DNA of 64,000 nt from assembly GCA_023441055.1 (NCBI GenBank), contig JAEZQY010000057.1, positions 62,001 through 126,000 on the forward strand. The letters are read 5' to 3'. Each line of letters begins with the position of its first letter. The first letter of the stretch is position 1. The DNA comes from Bacillota bacterium (GTDB lineage: Bacteria > Bacillota > Bacilli > Paenibacillales > UBA4045). The translations under genes were made by a program, and so were the position numbers. The notes under the pieces are model-generated. The model did not search any database. It was not told the origin of the DNA and saw only the letters and a list, made by a program, of their open reading frames with translations. Below are positions 52,139 through 59,854 of this stretch, in pieces.

Positions 52139-52632
52139 TAAACGATCACCTGATAAAAGTAGGCATGGCCGATTTACAAGTAACCAATCAACTGAGTAAT
52201 GTTCTCAAAACGACAGGATTAGGTTCATGTGTCGGCGTCACGCTCTATGACGCAACTGCGAGCGTTTCCGGCATGGCGCATATTATGCTGCCCGATTCTG
52301 CGATTGCTCGAGAGGGTTCGCTGAATTTGGCCAAGTATGCGGATACTGCGATTCCGGAGCTTATCAGATTGATGCGCGAATTCGGCGCGAGTGAGCGGAG
52401 AATGGTTGCCAAGATGGCGGGCGGAGCCCAGATGTTCGCATTCAAAACAACTAACGATACGATGCGTATTGGGCCGCGCAATGTGGAAACCTGCAAGGCG
52501 ATATTAAGCGAGCTTCGAATCCCGATTCATGCAGAAGACACAGGAGCCAATTATGGGCGCACCATAGAATTCTATTGCGCGACGGGGAAGCTGCTGATTA
52601 GGAGTGTCCAACAAGGAGCGAAGGAAGTTTAA
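52135..52632 (+). CDS. cheD: Chemoreceptor glutamine deamidase CheD
   Basis: CheD deamidates receptor glutamines and is bound by CheC. It has 165 residues. The catalytic Cys32 and His49 are in TTGLGSCVGVTLYD and SGMAHIMLPDS, and the third residue Thr is within AKMAGGAQMF/IGPRNVET surroundings. It starts in an ATGA overlap with cheC and ends 2 bp before the next gene. Confidence 0.96.
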   Translation: MINDHLIKVGMADLQVTNQLSNVLKTTGLGSCVGVTLYDATASVSGMAHIMLPDSAIAREGSLNLAKYADTAIPELIRLMREFGASERRMVAKMAGGAQMFAFKTTNDTMRIGPRNVETCKAILSELRIPIHAEDTGANYGRTIEFYCATGKLLIRSVQQGAKEV

Positions 52633-52634
52633 AC

Positions 52635-53048
52635 ATGATTGGTTCGATAAAATGGAATATGGTTACGGCAATAGCAGCAATGGCATTAACGTTTGGTTTA
52701 TCTTTATCGAATAATCCAGTGACAACTACATGCATTCGCGCCATTTACGCGTTCATCATTGTATTCATTCTGATCTTCGCGGTAAGATTCGTACTCGGTA
52801 CCCTAGCAGGGCTGAATAATATGGACACGATCCAAGACACTGGTACTGACGCGGGACATTCTATAGATTTGGCAACACCGAATGATGACGAAGCGATTAA
52901 CAGCATGCTAATGCAACAGTTGTCAAGCGATTCGCAGCCGGATGTGCCGGTGTTCGAACCGCTTAAACCGCAGAGACTGGTTACAAAGAAGGAACAGCTC
53001 GATTCAGAGCTATTGGCGCGTTCAGTGCGGGAGATGTCGGAAGAGTAA
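52635..53048 (+). CDS. Uncharacterised membrane protein between cheD and sigD
   Basis: I do not recognise a named family. The 137-residue protein has two likely membrane helices (about 9-25 and 34-58) and a hydrophilic, acidic cytoplasmic tail with QLDSELLARSVREM near the end. AAGGAAG before ATG 52635 lies in the end of cheD, only 2 bp away, so co-translation is likely. Genes of this form are found beside sigD in related Bacillota. A motility role is inferred only from position. Confidence 0.75.
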   Translation: MIGSIKWNMVTAIAAMALTFGLSLSNNPVTTTCIRAIYAFIIVFILIFAVRFVLGTLAGLNNMDTIQDTGTDAGHSIDLATPNDDEAINSMLMQQLSSDSQPDVPVFEPLKPQRLVTKKEQLDSELLARSVREMSEE

Positions 53049-53062
53049 AGCGGGTGAGATAG

Positions 53063-53848
53063 ATGCCAGATCAAAAATCTACACAAATTAAGGATTATGA
53101 GATTTGGGAGACATTCAAGAGGGATGGCAATCTGGATGCCAAACGCAAGCTCATCGAGACCTATTTAAAGCTGGTCGATTATGTTGTAGGCCGTGTTGCG
53201 ATCGGCCTGCCTAAGAATGTAACTAAGGATGAACTGATCAGCTTCGGCGTGATGGGACTAATTGACGCAATTGATAAGTTCGATTATGATCGCGGCTTGC
53301 AATTCGAAACCTACGCTTCTTGGAGAATTAGAGGGGCTATTATCGACGGCCTGCGTCAGGGGGATTGGGTGCCGCGCTCAGTCAGAGAGAAGTCTAAGCG
53401 GCTGGAAGAAGCGTATGCGAGGTTGGAGCAGCAGCATCTGCGTTCCGCCACAGATGAAGAGGTCATGCAGGATCTGCAACTTGATGAACGTGAATTCAAT
53501 CAATTATTGCTTGATGTCTCTGTTACGACCGTCTTCTCGTTGAATGATCCACTTAAGGATGATGAATCCGAGACGAGAATGTCGGTTCTCATTGATGAGA
53601 AGGCTCAAAATCCGGAGCGCAGGGTACATGAGATCTATCTACAACAAAGTCTGGCTAAAGCGATTGAACGATTGACTGAGAAGGAACGTATTGTTGTATC
53701 CTTATTCTATTATGAAGAGTTGACCTTGAGTGAAATCGCGGAGGTCATGTCATTGACTCCCTCTAGAATTTCACAGCTGCATTCCAAAGCGATGCTGCGC
53801 CTGCGCGGTGTGCTCACCAATTCAAAAAACCAGCTTATGCAGGATTAA
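53063..53848 (+). CDS. sigD: RNA polymerase sigma factor SigD (flagellar, sigma-28)
   Basis: It directs late flagellar, chemotaxis and autolysin genes. It has 261 residues: region 2 with LISFGVMGLIDAIDKFDYDR and FETYASWRIRGAIIDGLRQ, region 3, and region 4 with LTEKERIVVSLFYYEELTLS and EIAEVMSLTPSRISQLHSKA. The candidate SigD promoter at 10571-10596 would be one of its targets. It lies near the operon end, a position that in B. subtilis affects the fraction of motile cells. Confidence 0.97.
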   Translation: MPDQKSTQIKDYEIWETFKRDGNLDAKRKLIETYLKLVDYVVGRVAIGLPKNVTKDELISFGVMGLIDAIDKFDYDRGLQFETYASWRIRGAIIDGLRQGDWVPRSVREKSKRLEEAYARLEQQHLRSATDEEVMQDLQLDEREFNQLLLDVSVTTVFSLNDPLKDDESETRMSVLIDEKAQNPERRVHEIYLQQSLAKAIERLTEKERIVVSLFYYEELTLSEIAEVMSLTPSRISQLHSKAMLRLRGVLTNSKNQLMQD

Positions 53849-53899
53849 CTGCATGCTCCAAATAGATGTTGTGATATCCCAATTAAAGGAGGGCGGATA

Positions 53900-55309
53900 A
53901 TGGATACTCATCAATCATTCTCTCTAGACTATTATGTGAATGTTGTCTTGTCGGAGGATTTATTGACGGCAAAATTGCAGTTCTCGCATGATAAATCAGA
54001 CTTCGCTTGCTCGGTGGCAGATTTAGAGGAGTTTATTAAGCAGAATGGGGTAAAGTATGGGATTCATTACGATGTTCTGGCCAAGATCGCTAAGGATACG
54101 AATAAGTTTGCCTACAACCAGGTGACCATTGCGACAGGGATCGCGCCTATGGATGGGAAGAACGGCAGTGTGAAGTATCATTTCGAAAGTGATGCGGAAT
54201 CAAAGCCGCTGCAGCTTGAGGATGGAACAGTCAATTACAAGGAAGTATCGACTCTGAATAATGCCATGAAGGGACAATTAATTGCCGAACGAATTCCCGC
54301 CACGGCAGGTGTGGATGGGATGACGGTTACCGGTGTCACAATTCCAGGCAAGCCTGGCAAGGATGTTCGATTCAAAATTGGTAAAAACGTCGTGGTTGAT
54401 CAGGAACAGCTTCGCTTATATGCTGCGATCGACGGACTTATCACTCGAACCGAAAAGGATAAGCTAAATGTGTTCCCGGTTTATGAGGTCAACGGAGATG
54501 TTGACTATAGCACCGGGAATATCGACTTCGTTGGGACCGTCGTTATACGTGGCAATGTGCTCCCTGGATTCCGTGTGAAGGCAACTGGTGATGTTCGAAT
54601 TATTGGCGGCGTTGAAGCGGCGGAAGTGATCTCGGAAGGCTCCATTGAGATCACTGCTGGTATTCTCGGTCATAATAAAGGCATTGTTAAGGCTAAGAAG
54701 AATGTGAAGAGCTCCTTCATCCAGGAGGGGAATGTCGAGGCGGGCGAGGATGTCATCGTCTCGCAAAGCATTCTCCATTCTGCTATTAGAGGCGGCAGGA
54801 ATGTGAACTGCTACGGGAGCAAAGGGCTGATCGTTGGCGGCATTATTCAAGCTGGTGAGAAGGTGAAGGCCAGAACGATCGGCAATACAACATCTATGGC
54901 AACAGTTATTGAGGTAGGGGTGCGGCCCGAGCTGCGCAATGAATTGAATGATATTCGCGGGAAATTAAGAGAATTACTCGATAATTCCGATAAAACAGAT
55001 AAGGCCCTCGTGCTGCTTGATCAGCTGGCTGCCGCTGGTCAATTGGCGCCAGATAAGGCTGCGATGCGTATTCGCTTAACGTCAACGAAGAAGCAGCTGC
55101 ACGAACAGATCGAAACGATCCGAGCTCGCGTCCTCGAAATTGAGAAATCGCTCGAAGATATATCAACAGCTTCGGTAGAAGTCGTTGATACGATTTACAG
55201 CGGATGCAAGATCGTAATCGGCCGATATACAAGATTCGTGAAGGATTCTACTAAGCATGTCACGTTCAAAATGAGCGAAGGTGAAGTTGCGGTTACAACT
55301 GTGATCTAA
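53900..55309 (+). CDS. fapA: FapA-family polymer-forming protein (DUF342)
   Basis: A 469-residue protein with an N-terminal FapA domain, a central right-handed beta-helix (about 185-330; GDVDYSTGNIDFVGTVVIRG, GFRVKATGDVRIIGGVEAAE, then repeats of turns such as GSIEITAGILG) and a C-terminal coiled coil (about 335-430). In Vibrio, FapA links flagellum formation to sugar uptake through EIIA-Glc; in Bacillota the role is unknown. AAAGGAGGGCGG precedes the ATG. The gene lies just after sigD. Confidence 0.85.
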   Translation: MDTHQSFSLDYYVNVVLSEDLLTAKLQFSHDKSDFACSVADLEEFIKQNGVKYGIHYDVLAKIAKDTNKFAYNQVTIATGIAPMDGKNGSVKYHFESDAESKPLQLEDGTVNYKEVSTLNNAMKGQLIAERIPATAGVDGMTVTGVTIPGKPGKDVRFKIGKNVVVDQEQLRLYAAIDGLITRTEKDKLNVFPVYEVNGDVDYSTGNIDFVGTVVIRGNVLPGFRVKATGDVRIIGGVEAAEVISEGSIEITAGILGHNKGIVKAKKNVKSSFIQEGNVEAGEDVIVSQSILHSAIRGGRNVNCYGSKGLIVGGIIQAGEKVKARTIGNTTSMATVIEVGVRPELRNELNDIRGKLRELLDNSDKTDKALVLLDQLAAAGQLAPDKAAMRIRLTSTKKQLHEQIETIRARVLEIEKSLEDISTASVEVVDTIYSGCKIVIGRYTRFVKDSTKHVTFKMSEGEVAVTTVI

Positions 55310-55334
55310 TTGATTCGATTGGGAGGGATGACGG

Positions 55335-55646
55335 ATGTCTCTAAAAGCGATAGACGGTCAGCTGTCAGTAACACGCGCAATCGAGGTCAGCTCTGTTCAG
55401 AATCAAATGCACCATAAGCCAACCGATGATCTTATGGCTGGCGCGAATTTATTCCAAAAGCAAAAGGAAGCCGAACGGAAAAAGAGCAACCAGGTAGATC
55501 GCTCTGCCGAATCGAAAATTCGTGACGGCGGAGAGCAGGGGAAGAAGCAACAAGAGCTTCGCAAAAATCAAAACAATGATTCGGAAGAGGAACCCAGCTT
55601 AAGCGAGCATCCATATAAGGGGAAGTTTATCGACCTCTCGCTCTAA
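55335..55646 (+). CDS. Uncharacterised small charged protein in the sigD region
   Basis: A 103-residue soluble protein with no membrane segment. The central part (about 40-85) is very rich in Lys, Glu, Gln and Asn and is probably disordered or coiled. The N-terminal part contains RAIEVSSVQNQMHHKP and the C-terminal end is the compact motif HPYKGKFIDLSL, likely conserved or an interaction tail. GGGAGGGATGACGG precedes the ATG. Function unknown; the operon context suggests motility. Confidence 0.75.
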   Translation: MSLKAIDGQLSVTRAIEVSSVQNQMHHKPTDDLMAGANLFQKQKEAERKKSNQVDRSAESKIRDGGEQGKKQQELRKNQNNDSEEEPSLSEHPYKGKFIDLSL

Positions 55647-55675
55647 GCCGAACTGCTCGAATTGAGGAGAGCTGA

Positions 55676-56239
55676 ATGATGCAACCATGGGTAACAGTAG
55701 TGCTCTTAGGAGCTGCCATTATTGGTCTCGCGTTAATTAAACCTAATCGTGAGCGTATGACGAAAGGTGCTGCGGTACAGGATATTGAGACGGCTTTAGA
55801 GCAGTTCGCGGATGAACTGCAGGAAGAGAATGAACAATTAATTAAGTTTATTGCGGGGTTGAAGCATGAGCTTGAAGCGGACGTGAATAAGCTCAGCGGC
55901 CGAGTAGAAGCCTTGGAGAGAAGCCAGCTGCAGTTGCCGGTTGTATTAAGCGCAGCGGCTCAGGCAGAGCAGCAAGTTAGCGTTGGACGCTCCACCACGA
56001 CTGAAGCTAGTCAGACAGAGGAGCGCCGATTCCCTAGTCAGCCAGTGGATGAATTGGTAACTAGCAGCTCGGAGCAGCGGTTGAAGGATACGAGCATCCG
56101 GCATCGATACGCTGATGTGTTCGCGCTGCATGAGCAAGGTAAGTCGATTGAATATATCGCGAAGAAGAACGATATGAACAAGGGCGAGGTCCAGCTTATT
56201 ATCCAGCTTGCCAAACAGGAGGAGAAGTTCCGTGACTAA
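55676..56239 (+). CDS. SwrB-like membrane protein
   Basis: A 187-residue protein with an N-terminal membrane helix (about 4-21), a coiled coil (about 35-85), a Ser/Thr/Gln-rich linker, and a C-terminal helix-turn-helix-like module HRYADVFALHEQGKSIEYIA and KKNDMNKGEVQLIIQLAKQE. B. subtilis SwrB, found in the same place after sigD, has the same layout and helps activate the flagellar export apparatus. The name is inferred from architecture and position. Stop overlaps the next gene. Confidence 0.65.
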   Translation: MMQPWVTVVLLGAAIIGLALIKPNRERMTKGAAVQDIETALEQFADELQEENEQLIKFIAGLKHELEADVNKLSGRVEALERSQLQLPVVLSAAAQAEQQVSVGRSTTTEASQTEERRFPSQPVDELVTSSSEQRLKDTSIRHRYADVFALHEQGKSIEYIAKKNDMNKGEVQLIIQLAKQEEKFRD

Positions 56240-56765
56240 AGATAAACGCTTCCTAACGGGACTGGGTACCGGATTAATCATCGGCGCCATTCTGCTCCAG
56301 CTGATGAACTTCGCTGGAGCTGGGCGCGAATCTGTCGTGCCGACGGACAAACTATATTCGCAGGAGGAAGCGGACGAGCTCGTCCGTAAGGCGCTCGTAC
56401 AAGCTGCCGAACAAACCCTGGCTGAGGAAGAGGCGAAGGCTGAGTCATCTGAAGCTGACGAGGATGCGCTGTCTGCAGCGGAGATAGAGGATGATTCGAT
56501 ACAAGCGGATTTGGAATCATCAGAAGATTCAGATGATGAAGTCGAGGCGACTGCTACCTACGAAGTGACCATCCGCTATCGAATGACGTCAGAGGATGCA
56601 GCCGATGCCGCGATTGAAGCAGGCTTACTCGATGATAAGGACGCCTTCTTGCAGGAGCTGATTAGACGAAATCTGACCTATCGCTTGCAGATTGGCACCT
56701 TTACCTTCAACACCAAGCCCACCATACCGGAATTGGTACAGACCTTAACCTCCAAGCCCAAATAA
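56232..56765 (+). CDS. Membrane-anchored protein with MltG/YceG LysM-like domain
   Basis: A 177-residue protein: one N-terminal membrane helix (about 7-25), a very acidic Glu/Asp/Ser linker (about 55-105), and a C-terminal domain RYRMTSEDAADAAIEAGLLD, DKDAFLQELIRRNLTYRLQI and GTFTFNTKPTIPELVQTLT. This matches the LysM-like subdomain that precedes the transglycosylase core of MltG/YceG, but the catalytic part is absent. GTG 56232 follows AGGAGGAGAA and overlaps the SwrB-like gene by 8 bp. A peptidoglycan-linked role at the flagellum is an inference. Confidence 0.75.
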   Translation: MTKDKRFLTGLGTGLIIGAILLQLMNFAGAGRESVVPTDKLYSQEEADELVRKALVQAAEQTLAEEEAKAESSEADEDALSAAEIEDDSIQADLESSEDSDDEVEATATYEVTIRYRMTSEDAADAAIEAGLLDDKDAFLQELIRRNLTYRLQIGTFTFNTKPTIPELVQTLTSKPK

Positions 56766-56780
56766 TGCCCGGTCCTGCGC

Positions 56781-56810
56781 TTGCCAATCCTAATCGGATT
56801 ATGGTATATT
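56781..56810 (+). promoter_or_regulatory. SigA-type promoter upstream of rpsB
   Basis: TTGCCA (56781-56786) and TATATT (56805-56810) are 18 bp apart, and the -10 carries a TG extension (ATGGTATATT). It lies about 125 bp before rpsB and separates the ribosome genes from the fla/che operon. Confidence 0.65.
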
Positions 56811-56936
56811 AATTGACGGTGTTAATTTCACACGCGGATCAATTCCGGTCCGGTGCCTTTTTTATGTCGAAGGTCAGTCCGGAAAATGCGAGACGCGGAG
56901 GACACAAAAACCAAACTTATGAGGAGGTGAGTGAAG
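56811..56936 (+). promoter_or_regulatory. Possible rpsB leader RNA
   Basis: A leader of about 110 bases with CACACGCGGATCAATTCCGG, GTCCGGTGCC and a following TTTTTT at 56858-56863, then AGTCCGG. Regulation of rpsB by its product is known in other bacteria. I cannot assign a fold with confidence. Confidence 0.3.
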
Positions 56937-57635
56937 ATGGCAGTAATTTCCATGAAGCAGCTTCTTGAAGCTGGGGTGCACTTCGGGCATCAAACCCGTC
57001 GCTGGAATCCCAAAATGGACAAATACATCTTCACCGAACGAAACGGGATTTACATTATTGACCTTCAGAAGACAGTAAAGAAGGTTGAAGAAGCGTACAA
57101 CTATGTGAAGTCGATCGCTGAAGAAGGCGGCACGATTTTATTCGTTGGAACGAAGAAGCAAGCACAAGACTCCGTCGCAGAAGAAGCTGCGCGTTGCGGC
57201 ATGTACTATATCAACCAGAGATGGCTTGGTGGTACATTGACTAACTTCCAGACGATTCAGAAGCGAATCGATCGACTTCACCTGTTGGAGAAGATGGAAG
57301 AGGACGGCACATTCGAACTGCTGCCTAAGAAGGAAGTTATCTTGCTCGGCAAGGAGAAGCTGCGTCTGGAGAAGTTCCTGGGCGGCATCAAGAACATGAA
57401 GCGTCTGCCTGATGCGCTGTTCATCATTGATCCGCGCAAGGAGAGAATTGCAGTTGCAGAAGCTCGCAAGCTTGGTATTCCAATCGTAGGTATTGTTGAT
57501 ACGAACTGCGATCCGGATGAAATTGATTATGTGATTCCGGGTAATGATGACGCCATTCGCGCCGTTAAGCTGCTAACAGCTAAGATGGCCGACGCGGTCA
57601 TTGAGTCCCAGCAGGGCGAACAGACTACGGCTTAA
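56937..57635 (+). CDS. rpsB: 30S ribosomal protein S2
   Basis: A 232-residue small-subunit protein. It starts MAVISMKQLLEAGVHFGHQT, followed by RRWNPKMDKYIF and QRWLGGTLTNFQTI, all standard. AGGAGGTGAGTGAAG precedes the ATG at 56937; a GTG at 56931 is inside that region. It has its own promoter and a strong terminator after it, so the tsf gene depends on read-through or another promoter. Confidence 0.98.
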   Translation: MAVISMKQLLEAGVHFGHQTRRWNPKMDKYIFTERNGIYIIDLQKTVKKVEEAYNYVKSIAEEGGTILFVGTKKQAQDSVAEEAARCGMYYINQRWLGGTLTNFQTIQKRIDRLHLLEKMEEDGTFELLPKKEVILLGKEKLRLEKFLGGIKNMKRLPDALFIIDPRKERIAVAEARKLGIPIVGIVDTNCDPDEIDYVIPGNDDAIRAVKLLTAKMADAVIESQQGEQTTA

Positions 57636-57652
57636 ACTTATAAGAATGAAAC

Positions 57653-57699
57653 AGAGGGTGGGTTGAAGGTTGAAAAAACCTATCACCACCCTCTTTTTT
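57653..57699 (+). terminator. Intrinsic terminator between rpsB and tsf
   Basis: GAGGGTGG (57654-57661) pairs with CCACCCTC (57686-57693), and AGGTT/AACCT (57667-57671 with 57677-57681) forms the top of the hairpin. TTTTTT follows at 57694-57699. It lies inside the normally joined rpsB-tsf pair and could act as an attenuator. Confidence 0.9.
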
Positions 57700-57745
57700 C
57701 TAGAGTATGATGATGAACTCACAATTAATTTCAGGAGGGAATATT

Positions 57746-58402
57746 ATGGCAGTTACTGCAGCAATGGTCAAGGAACTTCGTGAGAAAACAGGAGCAGGCA
57801 TGCTCGATTGCAAGAAGGCATTGGATGAATCAGGTGGCGATATCGACAAGGCGGTAGACATCCTTCGCGAGAAGGGCTTATCCGCTGCTTCCAAGAAGGC
57901 GGGACGAATTGCGACAGAAGGCGCGGTTGAATCCTATATTCACGCTGGCGGCCGAATCGGTGTACTGGTTGAAGTAAACTGTGAGACGGACTTCGTCGGC
58001 AAGACGGATTCCTTCCGTGAATTTGTTCGCGATATCGCCATGCAAATCGCGGCTTCTAGCCCGAAGTACGTATCTCGTGAAGAGGTTCCTGCAGAGGAGC
58101 TAGAGCATGAGAAGGAAATCCTGAAGGCGCAAGCGTTGAATGAAGGCAAGCCTGCACATATCGTAGACAAGATGGTAGAAGGTCGTATTAGCAAGTATTA
58201 CGAGGAATATTGTCTGCTCGAACAGAGCTACGTCAAGGATCCGGATAAGACCATCTCTCAGCTTCTGAACGAGAAGGTCTCAACAATTGGCGAGAACATT
58301 ACGATTCGTCGTTTCGTACGCTATGAGCTCGGCGAAGGCTTGGAGAAGAAGGAAGAGAACTTCGTAGAAGAAGTTATGGCCCAAGCTAGAGGCGGCGCAT
58401 AG
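57746..58402 (+). CDS. tsf: Elongation factor Ts
   Basis: The nucleotide exchange factor for EF-Tu. It has 218 residues. The N-terminal UBA-like domain is MAVTAAMVKELREKTGAGML, followed by DCKKALDESGGDIDKAV and VEVNCETDFVGKTDSFREF. The C-terminal core is short, as in Bacillales. AGGAGGGAATATT precedes the ATG at 57746; the frame continues upstream without support. Confidence 0.98.
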   Translation: MAVTAAMVKELREKTGAGMLDCKKALDESGGDIDKAVDILREKGLSAASKKAGRIATEGAVESYIHAGGRIGVLVEVNCETDFVGKTDSFREFVRDIAMQIAASSPKYVSREEVPAEELEHEKEILKAQALNEGKPAHIVDKMVEGRISKYYEEYCLLEQSYVKDPDKTISQLLNEKVSTIGENITIRRFVRYELGEGLEKKEENFVEEVMAQARGGA

Positions 58403-58431
58403 GAATCAATTGGCAGGTTGCCACATGCTCG

Positions 58432-58459
58432 AAGAAGGAACACCGCTGTGTTCCTTCTT
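58432..58459 (+). terminator. Hairpin after tsf, weak terminator or attenuator
   Basis: AAGAAGGAACAC (58432-58443) is the exact complement of GTGTTCCTTCTT (58448-58459) around a four-base CGCT loop. Only TG and a few mixed bases follow, so the U-tract is poor. It lies 52 bp before pyrH and may reduce, rather than stop, transcription. Confidence 0.65.
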
Positions 58460-58510
58460 TGCACACGATCGGAATCATCACAGCAAGGCTCACGAATGGA
58501 GGAACAGACG

Positions 58511-59239
58511 GTGAACCAACCTGAATTTAAGCGAGTCGTTCTCAAGCTGAGCGGCGAAGCGCTGTCCGGTCAGGCGGGATATGGAATTGATGCGGAGATG
58601 ATCGCTTCCATAGCCGACCAGGTGAAGGAAGTTGTAGATTTAAAGGTTGAAGTTGCAGTTGTCGTGGGCGGAGGCAATATATGGCGAGGCATATCTGGCA
58701 GCGCTAAGGGAATAGACAGAGCGACCTCTGATTATATGGGGATGCTAGCCACTGTAATGAACGCTCTTGCCCTGCAGGATTCGCTGGAGAAGATCGGTGT
58801 ACCGACTCGCGTTCAGAGCTCGATTGGTATGCAGCAGGTTGCGGAGCCTTATATTCGCAGGCGCGCGATCCGTCACTTGGAGAAGGGACGTGTTGTTATT
58901 TTCGCAGCTGGGACTGGAAATCCGTTCTTCTCGACCGATACGACAGCAGCGCTGCGAGCCGCGGAAATTGAAGCAGAGGTTATCCTGATGGCGAAGAATA
59001 AGGTGGATGGCGTATATTCGGCTGATCCGTTCGTCGACGCCTCGGCAATCAAGTATGAGAAACTGACCTATCTGGATGTGCTGAATAAAGGATTAGGCGT
59101 GATGGATTCCACCGCTTCATCCCTATGTATGGACAATAACATTCCGCTTATTGTATTCTCGATTACCGAGAAAGGGAATATCAAACGAGTTGTCCTCGGT
59201 GAGAAAATCGGAACACTAGTTAAAGGGAGTGACGATTAA
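58511..59239 (+). CDS. pyrH: UMP kinase
   Basis: Phosphorylates UMP to UDP and is the entry to UTP and CTP. It has 242 residues of the amino-acid-kinase fold: VVLKLSGEALSG, VAVVVGGGNIWRG, ATSDYMGMLATVMNALALQD and GTGNPFFSTDTTAALRA. The GTG at 58511 has GGAGG eight bases upstream and is preferred to the ATG at 58496, which overlaps that site. It shares one base with the frr start. Confidence 0.97.
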   Translation: MNQPEFKRVVLKLSGEALSGQAGYGIDAEMIASIADQVKEVVDLKVEVAVVVGGGNIWRGISGSAKGIDRATSDYMGMLATVMNALALQDSLEKIGVPTRVQSSIGMQQVAEPYIRRRAIRHLEKGRVVIFAAGTGNPFFSTDTTAALRAAEIEAEVILMAKNKVDGVYSADPFVDASAIKYEKLTYLDVLNKGLGVMDSTASSLCMDNNIPLIVFSITEKGNIKRVVLGEKIGTLVKGSDD

Positions 59240-59793
59240 TGCCACAGACGATTAAGAAGAATGCAGAAGAACGTATGGAAAAGGCAATCGGATCGCTTAA
59301 GAAGGAATTAGCCAGTCTTCGGGCTGGAAGGGCGACGCCTACGATGCTCGATCGTATACAGGTTGAATACTACGGAACGATGACTCCAATTTCGCAGATG
59401 GGCGGGATAACAACACCTGATGCGCGAACACTGCTCATTCAGCCATGGGATAAGACGGTGCTTCCGGCCATTGAGAAGGCTATCCAAAAGTCTGATCTGG
59501 GAATCACGCCTTCGAATGACGGATCTGTGATTCGCTTGGTCATTCCTATGCTGACTGAAGAAAGACGCGCTGAGCTTGCTAAGCTGACTAAGAAGACGGG
59601 CGAAGAGTCAAAGGTTGCCATCCGCAATATTCGCCGTGATGCGAATGATGATTGCAAAAAGCTCGAAAAAACAGAAATATCAGAAGATGAGTCGCGTCGG
59701 GTTCAGGATGAGATTCAAAAGGTCACAGATCGCTATATCGCCGAAGTGGATAAGCTCATCGCCGCAAAGGAAAAGGAAATGATGGAAGTTTAA
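59239..59793 (+). CDS. frr: Ribosome recycling factor
   Basis: Splits post-termination ribosomes with EF-G. It has 184 residues. Conserved segments are SLRAGRATPTMLDRIQVEYY, GTMTPISQMGGITTPDART, NDGSVIRLVIPMLTEERR and AIRNIRRDANDDCKKLEK. The ATG uses the last A of the pyrH stop (TAATG), so translation is likely coupled; AAAGGGAGTGACG in pyrH is the ribosome site. Confidence 0.98.
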   Translation: MPQTIKKNAEERMEKAIGSLKKELASLRAGRATPTMLDRIQVEYYGTMTPISQMGGITTPDARTLLIQPWDKTVLPAIEKAIQKSDLGITPSNDGSVIRLVIPMLTEERRAELAKLTKKTGEESKVAIRNIRRDANDDCKKLEKTEISEDESRRVQDEIQKVTDRYIAEVDKLIAAKEKEMMEV

Positions 59794-59801
59794 CTGCGGT
59801 T

Positions 59802-59825
59802 CCCCTCTACTATAGGAGGGGTTTT
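59802..59825 (+). terminator. Intrinsic terminator after frr
   Basis: CCCCTC (59802-59807) pairs with GAGGGG (59816-59821), with possible CTA/TAG extension, and TTTT follows before a G. It is a modest terminator, 30 bp before uppS, and may allow read-through. Confidence 0.65.
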
Positions 59826-59854
59826 GTGGTTCTAACGCCCATGGAGGACTTGAG

